Positions 9,633 through 18,822 of a stretch of 64,000 bases of DNA are shown piece by piece. Both the position numbers and the translations under genes were made by a program. The stretch is from contig WPIO01000072.1 in the NCBI GenBank assembly GCA_009760855.2, positions 1,040,501-1,104,500 of the forward strand, written 5' to 3'. Within the stretch, counting starts at the first letter, position 1. Each line of letters starts with the position of its first letter. This stretch comes from Cristatella mucedo (lineage: Eukaryota > Bryozoa > Phylactolaemata > Cristatellidae). The notes beneath the pieces were generated by a model. The model searched no databases and was not told where the DNA came from. It saw nothing but the letters and a program-made list of their open reading frames with translations.

Positions 9633-10189
9633 AAGTCTGTATGTCTAACTAATTTGTAATCTTCAGTTAAACTATAAGTAGAATTTAATCTAGCGAAACC
9701 TAGGTGCAAACGTATTGCCGCAAGGTCACGCACTTCAGCAGCTGTAATAGGATTGTCAAAATATCCTAGGTGATATCTAATTCCATCTATTGCAATGCGT
9801 GCAATCCACCTTTTATTATGTGAATTCCAGTTTACACCAATATATTTTGAAGTATTATCTCTTCTTATTCCTTTATTTCTATTATTTTCTGATCTAGTTG
9901 CTTCACGCAAATTACTGAAACTATTATTTGATTTAATATTATCAATATGATCAAGCTCTTGCATAGGAAACTGTTCAGTCATAATCAACCGTGCAAGACG
10001 ATGTGCACGGTAAATTTTGCTATCTATTTGTATTTCTCTATAACCACTATGATGAATTCTTCCAGCAACACTTTCTGCTCTTGCTTTTCCTCCTCTATTT
10101 ATTTTCCAGAGGAATTCTCCAGAAAAAGGACAGTATTGCAATAATTCTAAAACTCGGTTTCTAAAAGCACAAATTTCATCTTGATTCAT
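9629..10189 (-). CDS. HNH endonuclease with C-terminal AP2-type DNA-binding domain, 186 aa
   Basis: Intact frame. The HNH core is visible at about residues 65-105: YRAHRLARLIM, then the LDHIDNIKSNN turn with the conserved Asp-His, then NLREATRSENNRN. The last third (about 112-165) matches the AP2 fold seen in phage homing endonucleases (SKYIGVNWNSHNKRWIARI and DGIRYHLGYF). Such proteins are usually free-standing homing endonucleases that copy themselves between related genomes by cutting unoccupied sites. Leader contains TATATTAAGAA right before the ATG. Its 3' end overlaps the membrane-protein pseudogene by four bases. Unlike its neighbours on both sides it has no break. Confidence 0.88.
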   Translation of the reverse strand: MNQDEICAFRNRVLELLQYCPFSGEFLWKINRGGKARAESVAGRIHHSGYREIQIDSKIYRAHRLARLIMTEQFPMQELDHIDNIKSNNSFSNLREATRSENNRNKGIRRDNTSKYIGVNWNSHNKRWIARIAIDGIRYHLGYFDNPITAAEVRDLAAIRLHLGFARLNSTYSLTEDYKLVRHTDF

Positions 10190-10237
10190 TTCTTAATATA
10201 TAATAGTTTAATTTGTCTTTAAATAAAAATTAAATAT

Positions 10238-10246
10238 ATTATAGAA
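10238..10246 (+). promoter_or_regulatory. TTATAGAA start motif before the PLA2-like gene
   Basis: ATATTATAGAA lies directly before the ATG at 10247. Confidence 0.55.
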
Positions 10247-11003
10247 ATGGAATATCACGAGGCAAAGCTAAATCTATCAGATCGTCAAGTAAACTTGATA
10301 CACAAATCTGATAAACCTATTTCAATCAGGTTAAGAAGAGAAGATCTATCAGGTTCTATTTCTATCTTTGTAACAAAAACACGACTAAACAAAATAGAAA
10401 AGTGTAGATAAAAAAACTGGCCTACAATTGAATCTTTCTCTAAAACAATTGAAACGTAATAGAAGATTTGGTTCGGGCATAGTGGATTTCATAAACAAAC
10501 TAACTGGAAACCGTGAAATGCATATGAAACTCCCTTCAGGGGTAAAATCTGAATTTGTACCAGGTGGTTAATTCAACGGTACTGGTCGTTACTCATATGC
10601 CGGCCCGGGAACCAAGTTTACTCAAAGGATGAATTAATCTTATGAAGGCGTGAATTATCTAGATAGATCTGCTTTAGTGCACGATACAGAAACTGGATCA
10701 ATGACTGAACCTAAAAGAGCAGAAATAAGAAACTTGTCAGACTTGGTATTAGCTGAGTCTGCTGCTAGAATTGCGCTAGATCCTCGTCAACCAAATTACG
10801 TACGTGAAGATGCAAAGACAGTAGCAGCCGTCATGGCAGCAAAAAGCAAATTAGGCTTAGGCCTTGGCGGAGCTCTAAAGGATTCATTTGCAACTGATTT
10901 TCTAAAAGATAAAGTAAGTAATCCTGCTAGCCTAAATAAGATAAAAAATTATGCTCGTGGAATAGTTGATAGAATGCTTGATATAACTCGGAAAAAGATC
11001 TAA
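10247..11003 (+). pseudogene. Phospholipase A2-like virion protein, one frameshift and two stops
   Basis: The ATG at 10247 opens 54 codons, then the frame shifts near 10,400. The continuing frame is open to 11,003 except for stops at 10,569-10,571 and 10,635-10,637. The middle part has the calcium-loop signature of parvovirus-type PLA2 domains (YAGPGTKF, about 10,596-10,619) followed by an active-site-like His-Asp pair (ALVHDTET, about 10,668-10,691). The C-terminal part is Ala/Lys-rich and helical. In parvoviruses and some adintoviruses such domains modify endosomal membranes during entry. The assignment rests on these two short motifs and their spacing. Both stops and the shift are upstream of or within the motif region, so the copy is dead. 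Confidence 0.7.
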
Positions 11004-11036
11004 AAAAATTTAACTTACAAACTAATTTGTATACTT

Positions 11037-11523
11037 TTAAAACTCTGCTGGATTAAAAACTGATCTCTTTGGAGAACCATAAACTTTTACTTGGTCAATC
11101 TTTAGTCTAATATTTAATCTTGCTTCATTATTATAATACTCTTTTGAAACATAACTTCCATCAAGAATTCCACTGATACTAAAATCATTTCCTAATTTCT
11201 TAATTACGTCTGCAGGACTAGATACTTTAATTTGTTTATTATTCTCATCAAACACAATGCTAGGTTTCTTTCCAAAATCAAATCTAATTCCAATTGTTGA
11301 CCTTGCACTAGCATTAAATCCCTTAAATTCTAATTGTTCACTCGATCTATCTACAATATTTTGAATATAAGGAAGTGATTCTTCTGTTATATACATCCAC
11401 GCACTAAGATAAGGTTTTGAATCTTTTGAAATTTTCTCTTCAACATGAACTTGTGCAGGCTTTCCTTTAGGGATAACAACTGCAGAATTTTGGAGGACTA
11501 CAAATTTCTTTTCTTGATTTTCC
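11037..11523 (-). pseudogene. Viral protein of unknown function, start codon lost
   Basis: The frame from the ATG at 11396 gives 119 codons, but the same frame is open upstream to about 11523, where a TATATAGAA motif sits at the expected place with no ATG after it. The protein is basic and beta-rich (IKVSSPADVIKKLGNDFSIS, LNIRLKIDQVKVYG). It leads toward the protease on the same strand. It could be a DNA-binding or capsid-associated protein; no family recognised. Confidence 0.5.
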
Positions 11524-11552
11524 TTCTATATAGTGGAAATATTTTGTTTAAT

Positions 11553-11891
11553 TCAAACTAATAATTGCATGACTGTACCAAAATCGACAAATTCCATTAG
11601 TTTAAGGAAGATTGAGCACCTCATTCCACAATCCGTTTGATTAAACTTTTGCAGTTGAAAAGTCTGAAAACTTGGTGTAACACCGAAATAATTAATCACT
11701 TCTGGCATTGGAGGAGCACCGAATGAATCAAAATAAAAACATCGATCTCCAATTTTTTTAAGAGCTACCCAATGATATATTGCTAGATCTGATTTACCAG
11801 TATTGCAAATAAGGCACTCATTCTGTTCTGGAGAAATTAATTCATCTCTTGCAAATACACCTCTGAAATTTTCTATATCTAATTCTTTCAC
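11553..11891 (-). CDS. Adenain/Ulp1-type cysteine protease (C48-like)
   Basis: Virion maturation protease. Counting from the GTG at 11891, the catalytic set is visible in the right order: His40 in YHWVAL, Asp55 in FYFDSFG, Gln85 and Cys88 in NQTDCGMRC. This H-D-Q-C arrangement is the adenovirus protease/Ulp1 pattern. The frame stays open upstream to about 11960 with no ATG, so the true start is uncertain and may have been lost or lie in the overlap with the gene at 11930-12220. It is short compared with adenovirus protease (about 200 aa). Neighbouring capsid genes fit its role. Confidence 0.85.
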   Translation of the reverse strand: MKELDIENFRGVFARDELISPEQNECLICNTGKSDLAIYHWVALKKIGDRCFYFDSFGAPPMPEVINYFGVTPSFQTFQLQKFNQTDCGMRCSIFLKLMEFVDFGTVMQLLV

Positions 11892-11929
11892 ATAGTTATT
11901 TATTTCGAGATCAGTTAGTGGTGTACTTT

Positions 11930-12220
11930 TTACTTTTTTAAACTGTTGATAGTTTTTCTTAGTTCAGAAAGAATACTTTCTTTAGTCATTTCACCACCAA
12001 ACTTTTTTCCACGAGACAAAACTCCAGTACCTAACTTTTTCCCATGAGCTAAAACTCCAGCTCCAGTAGATCTAAGCTTAACAAACTTTGACTTTTTACT
12101 TTCACAAATCACACAAATTGCTTTAATCATTCCTCTAAGACCTTTTGTACTATCAATCTCGATGTATTCCTCATGAATGCTATCAGTTGGCTTCTTACAT
12201 TTCAAGCAGTAAATTTTCAT
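11930..12220 (-). CDS. Zinc-ribbon protein with basic C-terminal tail, 96 aa
   Basis: Intact frame. Two Cys pairs (CLKC at residues 5-8, CVIC at about 36-39) form a zinc ribbon like the small DUF5679-type proteins of large DNA viruses. The tail has repeated basic Gly-rich units (GVLAHGKKLGTGVLSRGKK), suggestive of nucleic-acid or capsid binding. It shares the short intergenic region with the ATPase gene and is transcribed away from it. Confidence 0.7.
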   Translation of the reverse strand: MKIYCLKCKKPTDSIHEEYIEIDSTKGLRGMIKAICVICESKKSKFVKLRSTGAGVLAHGKKLGTGVLSRGKKFGGEMTKESILSELRKTINSLKK

Positions 12221-12254
12221 TTCTATAATATAAAAACTTTTTTTAGTATAGGAA
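12221..12254. promoter_or_regulatory. Divergent promoter between zinc-ribbon and ATPase genes
   Basis: A 34-base gap holds a motif for each direction: TATTATAGAA reading left into 12220 and AGTATAGGAA reading right into 12255. Confidence 0.6.
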
Positions 12255-12923
12255 ATGTCTCTTCGAGTAAGAGCGTTTAATTTTGGGCAAGATGTGGATA
12301 CTGGTCATAAAGAACCTTTACCAAATGTTCCAATTAGAGCTTTAGTCTTAGGTCCAAGTGGTTCAGGTAAATCACAACTCATAGTGAATTGGATATTTTA
12401 TGGAATGGTTAGTTATGACAGTTGTACAATTATTGCCTCAAGTTTAGATCAAAAGTTGTATCGTGGACTTATGTCAATGACAAAAGAAAACAAAGCTTAC
12501 TCATGGGTGAATGGAATTGATGCTATGCCAACTAGACTCGTATAAGAACTGCAAGAATGTAGTTGTACTTGATGATTTAATGACTGAGGATCAGACAAAG
12601 ATACTAGACTATTTCACACGAGGAAGACATAAAGGTTTAAACATTTTCTACCTTGCTCAAGAATTTACAAATATACCTAGGAGAGAAATTAGAAACAATG
12701 TAAATTTATTAGTAATCTTTAAGCAAAACACAACTGACATTGAGTATATCCGTGATGCATACGTTGGAGATATTGATAAGAAAAAATTTAGAGAATGGGT
12801 TAATCTTGCACTAGAAATCGTTTTGGATATTGTGTAATAGACCTAACTAAGACTGAATCAGAAGGTAGATTTTGGTCTGTTGATTCAGAGGGAAAGCAAT
12901 TAATGACATTTTTTAATTCTTAA
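12255..12923 (+). pseudogene. FtsK/HerA-type genome-packaging ATPase, two frameshifts
   Basis: Motor that packages DNA into the capsid in this virus group. The Walker A loop GPSGSGKS is at residues 33-40 of the first segment; the Walker B strand VVVLDDLM is at about 12,560-12,583. A downstream arginine-rich sensor-like region (FTRGRHKGLNIFYLAQEF) follows. The frame shifts near 12,535 (between Walker A and B) and near 12,830; the last segment, in the original frame, ends at 12,923. Size (about 220 codons) fits Maverick/adintovirus ATPases. Leader AGTATAGGAA is identical in layout to the one before 4958. Confidence 0.92.
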
Positions 12924-12936
12924 TAGATATAGTAAA

Positions 12937-14086
12937 ATGTTTAATGGAAAAATTTACTCAAGTGGTAAAAGACCTTACAAAGGTAGCGTTCAAGAAGCAC
13001 TTGATTATGAATCAAAACTGCAAAACCTGCAAGATCTAAGAGATGCGAACATTCTAGAAAATTCTGGTGAGATACAAAGAATAGAATCAGAAATAGCTGT
13101 AAGAGATGCTGCTGAGCATAGATTAAATGAGCAAACATTAGAGAGATCTACTGATAACTCAGGTAAAGTTGTAATCGAGAAACTTAAAAGAGTTAGACCT
13201 AAACTTGCAATACAAATAGAAAACAAAGAACAACTTCAGAAAGTTTTGAATTACAAACCAAAACCAAACATATCTAGCACTATTCAAAAAGCAAGAACAG
13301 CTGTTAGTGAAGGAAAGCATAAAAAAGCGATTATTATAGCAAATCAAGCAAAGAAATATGCAGCAAATCCAGAAATACGAGAAGCTATTGATGTTGCTCA
13401 AAAAGGTTTAGCTGAAGAGTTAAATATAAATCCAACCAATGGCACTCCAAAAAGATCTGCTGTAGTACAAGATTATGATAAGGCTAAACTAATGGAAATA
13501 GTTAAAAATAAAGAGGGATATCTACCAAATTATGTAACAAGAATAATAAATGAGATGGATAGTACAAATAAAGACAAAACTATATGAGCTAGGACTAAAA
13601 CTTTATAATAAAAAAATGTATACTGCTGAAAAAGAATTAGAACAGAATGCTCATGATGTCCTAGAATATGCACAGAATTATTTTAGAGATGTTGAACAAA
13701 AAGATGAAATAAGTAAAGCATATGAATCAAAAATTGATAAGAAGAAAGATTTACTTGATATTATTTGAGCAAAGAAAACTGGTGGAATATCTAAACCTAT
13801 GAGAAAGATTGTTGAAAAACTTAGTGAGGAAAATCTTTCCAATGTTATTTCAGAGCTGGACAAAAAGAAAAAAAGAAGTGTGAAAGAGCAAAGAGTTTTC
13901 GATTATTCAAGACCAAAACTTGGCAAAGGAATAGAAATAATTCCATTAGTTGTAAAGAATGATTCAGAAGTATTTGACAAGATAGAATTGTGGATTCGTG
14001 AGCTTGCTGCTGGAAATACTGGAGTAGTAAATTCCATTAGTGCTGCTGTTGATTACCTTGCAAAGTCTAGACAAGTTCCAAAGTAA
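12937..14086 (+). pseudogene. Coiled-coil structural protein of unknown role, frameshift plus stop
   Basis: Three open stretches cover one product of about 380 codons: 12,937-13,587, then another frame from about 13,550 with an in-frame TGA at 13,766-13,768, then on to 14,086. It is Lys/Glu-rich with long helical and coiled-coil stretches (EALDYESKLQNLQDLRDAN, ESEIAVRDAAEHRLNEQTLE). A tetratricopeptide-like segment is possible at about residues 125-165 (GKHKKAIIIANQAKKYAANP). It lies between the ATPase and the penton-like genes, a usual place for minor virion proteins. No family recognised. Confidence 0.6.
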
Positions 14087-14116
14087 TATGTTGCTAAAAT
14101 TAATAAACTTTTATAT

Positions 14117-14128
14117 GATATATAGAAA
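14117..14128 (+). promoter_or_regulatory. ATATATAG start motif before penton-like gene 1
   Basis: GATATATAGAAA ends at the ATG at 14,129. Confidence 0.55.
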
Positions 14129-15006
14129 ATGTCAGATCTTCTTGGCGTAGCGTAGCTAAGGATATTCTAAAGAATGTTGAGTCAATCAAAAAGGATACCA
14201 TTGCAGATAAAAAAGGATACGTTTTTAACATAACTGGAACTACTAATCCTATTAGAGTAAACATCAACAACCCAATAAGAATTAAGAATACAAAATGTAA
14301 GGTATGTTTCAAAAAGTTTGTTGGAACTAACTCTATTAAAAATATAACAGATAAGAATAATACTTTCGTTTACAGACTTACAGGTGGATCAGATAGAATA
14401 GTAAGGATTCCTCCTGGAATATATGCAGCTGTTTCTGATGATGTAAACATTGGAATTGCTGATACAATAAATAATTCTATTGTATTATCTGGAAGTGATA
14501 AGTTTGTTTTAGGTATTGATACTGCTACTTCTAATTCTTGGATTACTATGCCTGCTGGGTTTAAATTTGCTGCTGCTAAGTCTACCATAGCTCCATTACT
14601 TGGATTTACTGGAACTGTTTATACAACTGATAAAACACTTCCACTATCTACATATACTGCAGCTCCTGGAAAGCAGTTCACACAAGTAGTTGTAGATCCT
14701 GGAGATAAAATTACTTCAGAAAATGAAGTTTTTGTTTCTGACTTGAATTTAGTTCTTATAAACTGTAATTTGGTTGCTAGTGGAACTAATTATATAAATA
14801 ATTTCGAACCACAAGCTCTTAGAAGTTTTGCTTATAATTTCTATCCTTGGAAACAAATGATATATGAGCCGAACACTCTTGAATATCACAATCTTGTTGG
14901 AGAATCTATTTCTGATATATTGATTACTGTTACAGATCAAAATTTGAAAGTTTTAGATTTTGGTTCGCAGCAAATTAGTGTTGTAATAGAAATTATTGAA
15001 ATTTAA
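14129..15006 (+). pseudogene. Penton-like minor capsid protein 1, frameshifted near its start
   Basis: The ATG at 14,129 leads into a frame that stops at 14,153; the adjoining frame is open from about 14,140 to 15,006 (about 288 codons). The start region NITGTTNPIRVNINNPI parallels RITGTTSSDSKTLVPPI of the two following genes, and its C terminus (LITVTDQNLKVLDFG then VVIEI) matches theirs. The LTDQ/SDQ turn followed by a last strand is typical of single-jelly-roll penton proteins of adenovirus-like capsids. It is more diverged than the other two copies, so it may occupy a different capsid position. Confidence 0.65.
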
Positions 15007-15013
15007 TATAAGA

Positions 15014-15865
15014 ATGTCTATAAGAATCACTGGAACTACTAGTTCTGATTCAAAAACTCTTGTTCCTCCAATCATATTAGGATCAGATTCTGGTTATAAC
15101 AAAATAGGTTTGCGAAGAGTTGAGTTTACTTATACTAACAAAGTAGTATTAAATATTATTTCTAATGTATTCAATTTTCTTTGGTATAAATTAGGTTATA
15201 CAACTCCTCATTCATCTATTGAGATTGCTGAAGGATATTACGACAGTAATAAAATTGTTAATTCTCTAAATACTGTCCTATCAGCAGCTGGTGCTCTATA
15301 TGTTGTCTCAGGCAGAACGTCAAGTGGTGGTATAAAGTTTAGTGTTGATACTGATGATAAAATAATTATGCAAGTTTATAAAGATTATATTGTATTACTT
15401 GGAAGTAATGCGGGTGGGATTATACATTCAACTGGTGATGCACTTGGTTTCAGTTCAAATCAGCAGGGTTCATTCGATCCTGCAATGGTTGGTGGAACTC
15501 CATATGAAGCTGTAGAAAACGCTATGTACTTCTCTGGCACTTATAAAGCTTGGAATAAAATGCAAATGCCTGACAATTCTGGCGTAAGATGGATAAGTGT
15601 TGACTGCGATCTTGTTAATCCAGAAATGAATTATGTCGAATATAAAAACGGTTTCTTAAAACAATCATCATCTTTGTATATAATAGATACTGACGATATA
15701 AATCCTGGAGAAAAATTAGATGTGCATATTCCAAATGTCTTATTTTTACCTACAAGAGGAGACATCGACGGTATTAGCTCTATAAAAATAAATCTAACAG
15801 ATCAAAAGGAAAACCTAATAAACATTATAACTGATGTTATTACTACAATAGAAATTTCAAAATAA
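15014..15865 (+). CDS. Penton-like minor capsid protein 2, 283 aa
   Basis: Intact. I start at the ATG at 15,014, eight bases after the upstream stop and right after AATATAAGA. The pattern of small-virus pentons is present: a GLRRVEF strand, then an EGYYDSNKIVNSLN helix (compare the conserved pGxYs...L...LN of penton-like proteins), then a long beta-rich middle, then ending in KINLTDQKENL and a terminal strand. It would form the pentameric vertex in the capsid. The closest relative is the next gene, with which it shares the N-terminal motif almost exactly. Confidence 0.75.
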   Translation: MSIRITGTTSSDSKTLVPPIILGSDSGYNKIGLRRVEFTYTNKVVLNIISNVFNFLWYKLGYTTPHSSIEIAEGYYDSNKIVNSLNTVLSAAGALYVVSGRTSSGGIKFSVDTDDKIIMQVYKDYIVLLGSNAGGIIHSTGDALGFSSNQQGSFDPAMVGGTPYEAVENAMYFSGTYKAWNKMQMPDNSGVRWISVDCDLVNPEMNYVEYKNGFLKQSSSLYIIDTDDINPGEKLDVHIPNVLFLPTRGDIDGISSIKINLTDQKENLINIITDVITTIEISK

Positions 15866-15872
15866 TATAAGA

Positions 15873-16646
15873 ATGGCTACAAGAATAACTGGGACGACTA
15901 GTTCTGACTCAAAGACTCTAGTTCCGCCAATAAATGGAGCAGAATATAAAAAGGTTGGATTGCGAAGAATTGAATTTAGTTATCCAAAAAAGCCAATAAT
16001 TAAAATAGTTAAGGTTGTTAATGAAGATCTATATTTTAAAAAACAAGCATCAGCACCACTTCCAGAGTTTATAACAATTCCTGCCGGATACTATGATAGT
16101 GTTGGAATTGTAGCTAGATTAAACAGAGAACTGATTAATTCTGGAAGCTTTTACATTCCTAGAACTAGTAAAGGTGGTATATCATTTAGTGTTGATAGTG
16201 ATGACAAAATTAAAATGCAAATTTTTGGTTTGTATGTTGTATTATTTGATTATGATAATTCTATAAGTGATACTATCGGCTTTAACTCAAAACTACAAGG
16301 TACAACCAGTAACTCAAAAAATAAAAGCTTTTATTCAGTAGGATTATATAAAGCGTGGAACAATCTTAGAGATGGCGGAAGATTTAAAAGTGTTGACTGT
16401 GATCTTGTTAATCCATTTATGAATTATATAGAAAATAAAGACGTAAATCAATCTTCTTCATTATTTGTAATCAATACTAATGATTTAGTTCCAGGGCAAA
16501 TAGTGGACATTCATTTAAAGAATGTGTTATTTCTACCAACTCGAACAGATTGGATAAGCAACTTTTAAATAAGTCTATCAGATCAAGACGGAAATCATGT
16601 AGATTTTATAAGTGATATTATAGTTACAATAGAAATTTTAAAATAA
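15873..16646 (+). pseudogene. Penton-like minor capsid protein 3, one internal stop
   Basis: Starts at 15,873 after AATATAAGA. The N terminus (TRITGTTSSDSKTLVPPI) nearly repeats gene 2; the helix motif is AGYYDSVGIVARLN. A TAA at 16,566-16,568 interrupts the frame, which then stays open to 16,646 and encodes the last jelly-roll strands (SLSDQDGNHVDF and VTIEI). The TAA is the only break, so it is a late event. Seven bases separate it from the upstream stop and six from the next ATG. Confidence 0.75.
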
Positions 16647-16652
16647 TATAGG

Positions 16653-17251
16653 ATGGGTAGCTATGCTAGAATTGGTCATGGAAGGATAACTGGTGGAAAA
16701 TATCACGGATCTGGTGTACTTGACAAGATTATTGATGGTGTTGGAAAAGCAGCACCTGTGCTTACTGGACTAACTGGAATTAGCATGAACATTGCTAACA
16801 AAGGTATTGAGATGCATCAGGCTAGAAAATTAACTGAATTACAAACAAACAAAGAAAAGTTTGACCATGAGTATGCTAATAAACGTAGAGACATTGATAA
16901 TAAAGCTGAAGAGGAAAGAAGAAAGAAAGAACATGAGTATGAATTAGAAAAAAGAAAGAAGAAGATTATGATAGAAAGCTTAGAGAGATTGATCTTGAGA
17001 TAAAACGAGCAATGCTTGATAAACTTAAACCAAAAAGCAAAAAGAAATACAAAGCAAAAATGGAGGATTCTGAAACTGAAGATTATTCAGAAACGTTAAA
17101 GGAAAATGATCCTAAGGCATACAAAGAAATAGAAAGAGTTATAAAAGAGAAATCTACTGTACCTGCAATTATGCCTGCTCCAAGAGCTAATGGATATGGA
17201 GGATACATGAAAAAAATTGGTGCTGGTTTATACATTCAGAATAAGAAATAA
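16653..17251 (+). pseudogene. Glycine-rich, charged minor capsid (protein VI-like) protein, frameshifted
   Basis: Starts after AATATAGG. N terminus is Gly-rich with an amphipathic helix (GRITGGKYHGSGVLDK, then IIDGVGKAAPVLTGLTGISM), the design of adenovirus protein VI-type membrane-active proteins. A long Lys/Glu/Arg coiled-coil stretch follows, then a Pro/Gly-rich end (RANGYGGYMKKIGAGLY). Frame shifts between about 16,975 and 17,012. It lies immediately upstream of the major capsid gene, as expected for such a protein. Functional label is inferred from composition and position. Confidence 0.55.
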
Positions 17252-17265
17252 ATTTTTACTTTTTT

Positions 17266-17278
17266 ATATAGAGGAGAA
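17266..17278 (+). promoter_or_regulatory. TTTATATAG start motif before the major capsid gene
   Basis: TTTTATATAGAGGAGAA lies directly before the ATG at 17,279. Confidence 0.6.
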
Positions 17279-18799
17279 ATGGCAAGTGCACCGATTGACA
17301 CTATACTTGAATTGGGAGATCCTAGTTTTCCTAACTTCAAAATTAAAGATTACCAATACAGAGAGTTTTACCAGAGTAATGGAAATAAAACAGATAGTAT
17401 TGCAAATAAACTAGTTACATTTTCTGTTCCTGGTGAACAACAACTTTGCTATGTGCTGTCAGATACTTATCTACTGCTTGAAGGACAATTGCAAGTTCAA
17501 ACAGCTGTTGGTGGAAACTTTGCGGCACCTGCTAGAACTCTTGCTGCTGGATTTGTTAACAATGCCGGAGCATGGGTGTTTAGCTCGATGAGAATCAGAC
17601 TTGGTGCTGAAGAAATAGAAAGCTATTCATTGAAAGAAGGCCCTGGTAGTGTATCAACTCTTATGGGCCACCTTACATATCCAAATGATTACAACCGAAC
17701 AGAAGGACCTGCAACTGGATGGAAGAAAGATGAAGCAAGTTCATTTGATGATCTATATACAGGCAGCAGTGCTTATGTTAACCCAAGTGCTTCTGCAGCA
17801 ACTTCTAGTAACATCGGTTTTGCTTACAGAAGAGGTCTTTCGAATTTCTTATCAGATAATGCAGGAACTTTTAGCATCTCACTCCCACTTTCAAGATTGT
17901 CTGGATTTTGTGCAGATATGAATAAGATTCTTTATAATATCCCATTTACACTTGAGATGACACGAGTTGGTGGAAGTGATTTTGATGCTATTATGACTGG
18001 TGCATCAGGAGCTGCTGCTAATACTAATTATATTACATCTAGAGGTGTTGCTGGGGCTGCTAATGAAGAACTTTGGAATGCGTTTAAGATTAATATGTCA
18101 AAAATGAGACTGGTGGTTCCTTGTGTTATTCTTAAGGAAAGTATTCAAAAAGCGCTTGCTGATGTGTCAAGTGAAAGAGCAAAGAAAATTAGACTTAATT
18201 ACAGAGTCAGACGTTATGAAAATATGACACTAACAAACTTTAACCAAGGTTTAAAATATACTAGAACTCTACCTGTACAAAATACTATTGATAAAGTTAG
18301 GTGGTTGATTGTTGCTGCACAAAACACAAACAAATTAAATGATTATACTGGAAATCCTTGCACATATAATCATTGTGATATTAAAAATGTGACTGTGCTT
18401 GCTAATGGTTCAAAGCAATATCCTACTGTTGCTAGAAGTAGTTATCCAAAAGACGGAAAATGTTCTACTGCATATCTAGATTTTACTCAATTCAGAAAGC
18501 AGTATCTTGGATTAAATGAAGTTACAGAGCCAGTTGGTGTAACTTTCCCTGAATGGTTAATGCTATATCCAATTCATGTCGTTGATCTCCAATACAATGA
18601 TGAACCTTTAAGAATCACTTCAAAACTAGATGTAAGCATTGAGTTTAACTCTCAAATACCAAACGCCAATCTTGCTACAAACATTACGATTCATTATTTA
18701 ACTATTTGTGAGAACACTGCCGAACTTACTTCTAATGGCAATGGTTCACCATTTACCTGCAGTAAAGGAACATTTGTTTACGATGGAACTGACATTTAA
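17279..18799 (+). CDS. Major capsid protein (double jelly-roll type), 506 aa
   Basis: Longest intact frame of the element. Size, position between the penton/VI-like genes and the late right-hand genes, and the beta-rich Gly/Asn/Thr composition fit the double-jelly-roll hexon-like capsid protein of Maverick/Polinton elements. The N terminus shows the FSVPGEQQLCYVLSDTYLLL strand pair. Conserved-looking C-terminal features include YLDFTQFRKQYLGL, the EWLMLYPIHVVDLQ strand and the final LATNITIHYLTICENTAELT strand. No frameshift or stop is seen, in contrast to the polymerase and ATPase. Start is fixed by the TATATAG leader. Assignment is by synteny and general features rather than a short signature, so a structure prediction would be decisive. 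Confidence 0.8.
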   Translation: MASAPIDTILELGDPSFPNFKIKDYQYREFYQSNGNKTDSIANKLVTFSVPGEQQLCYVLSDTYLLLEGQLQVQTAVGGNFAAPARTLAAGFVNNAGAWVFSSMRIRLGAEEIESYSLKEGPGSVSTLMGHLTYPNDYNRTEGPATGWKKDEASSFDDLYTGSSAYVNPSASAATSSNIGFAYRRGLSNFLSDNAGTFSISLPLSRLSGFCADMNKILYNIPFTLEMTRVGGSDFDAIMTGASGAAANTNYITSRGVAGAANEELWNAFKINMSKMRLVVPCVILKESIQKALADVSSERAKKIRLNYRVRRYENMTLTNFNQGLKYTRTLPVQNTIDKVRWLIVAAQNTNKLNDYTGNPCTYNHCDIKNVTVLANGSKQYPTVARSSYPKDGKCSTAYLDFTQFRKQYLGLNEVTEPVGVTFPEWLMLYPIHVVDLQYNDEPLRITSKLDVSIEFNSQIPNANLATNITIHYLTICENTAELTSNGNGSPFTCSKGTFVYDGTDI

Positions 18800-18822
18800 A
18801 AAAAAATTAAACCACAAATATA

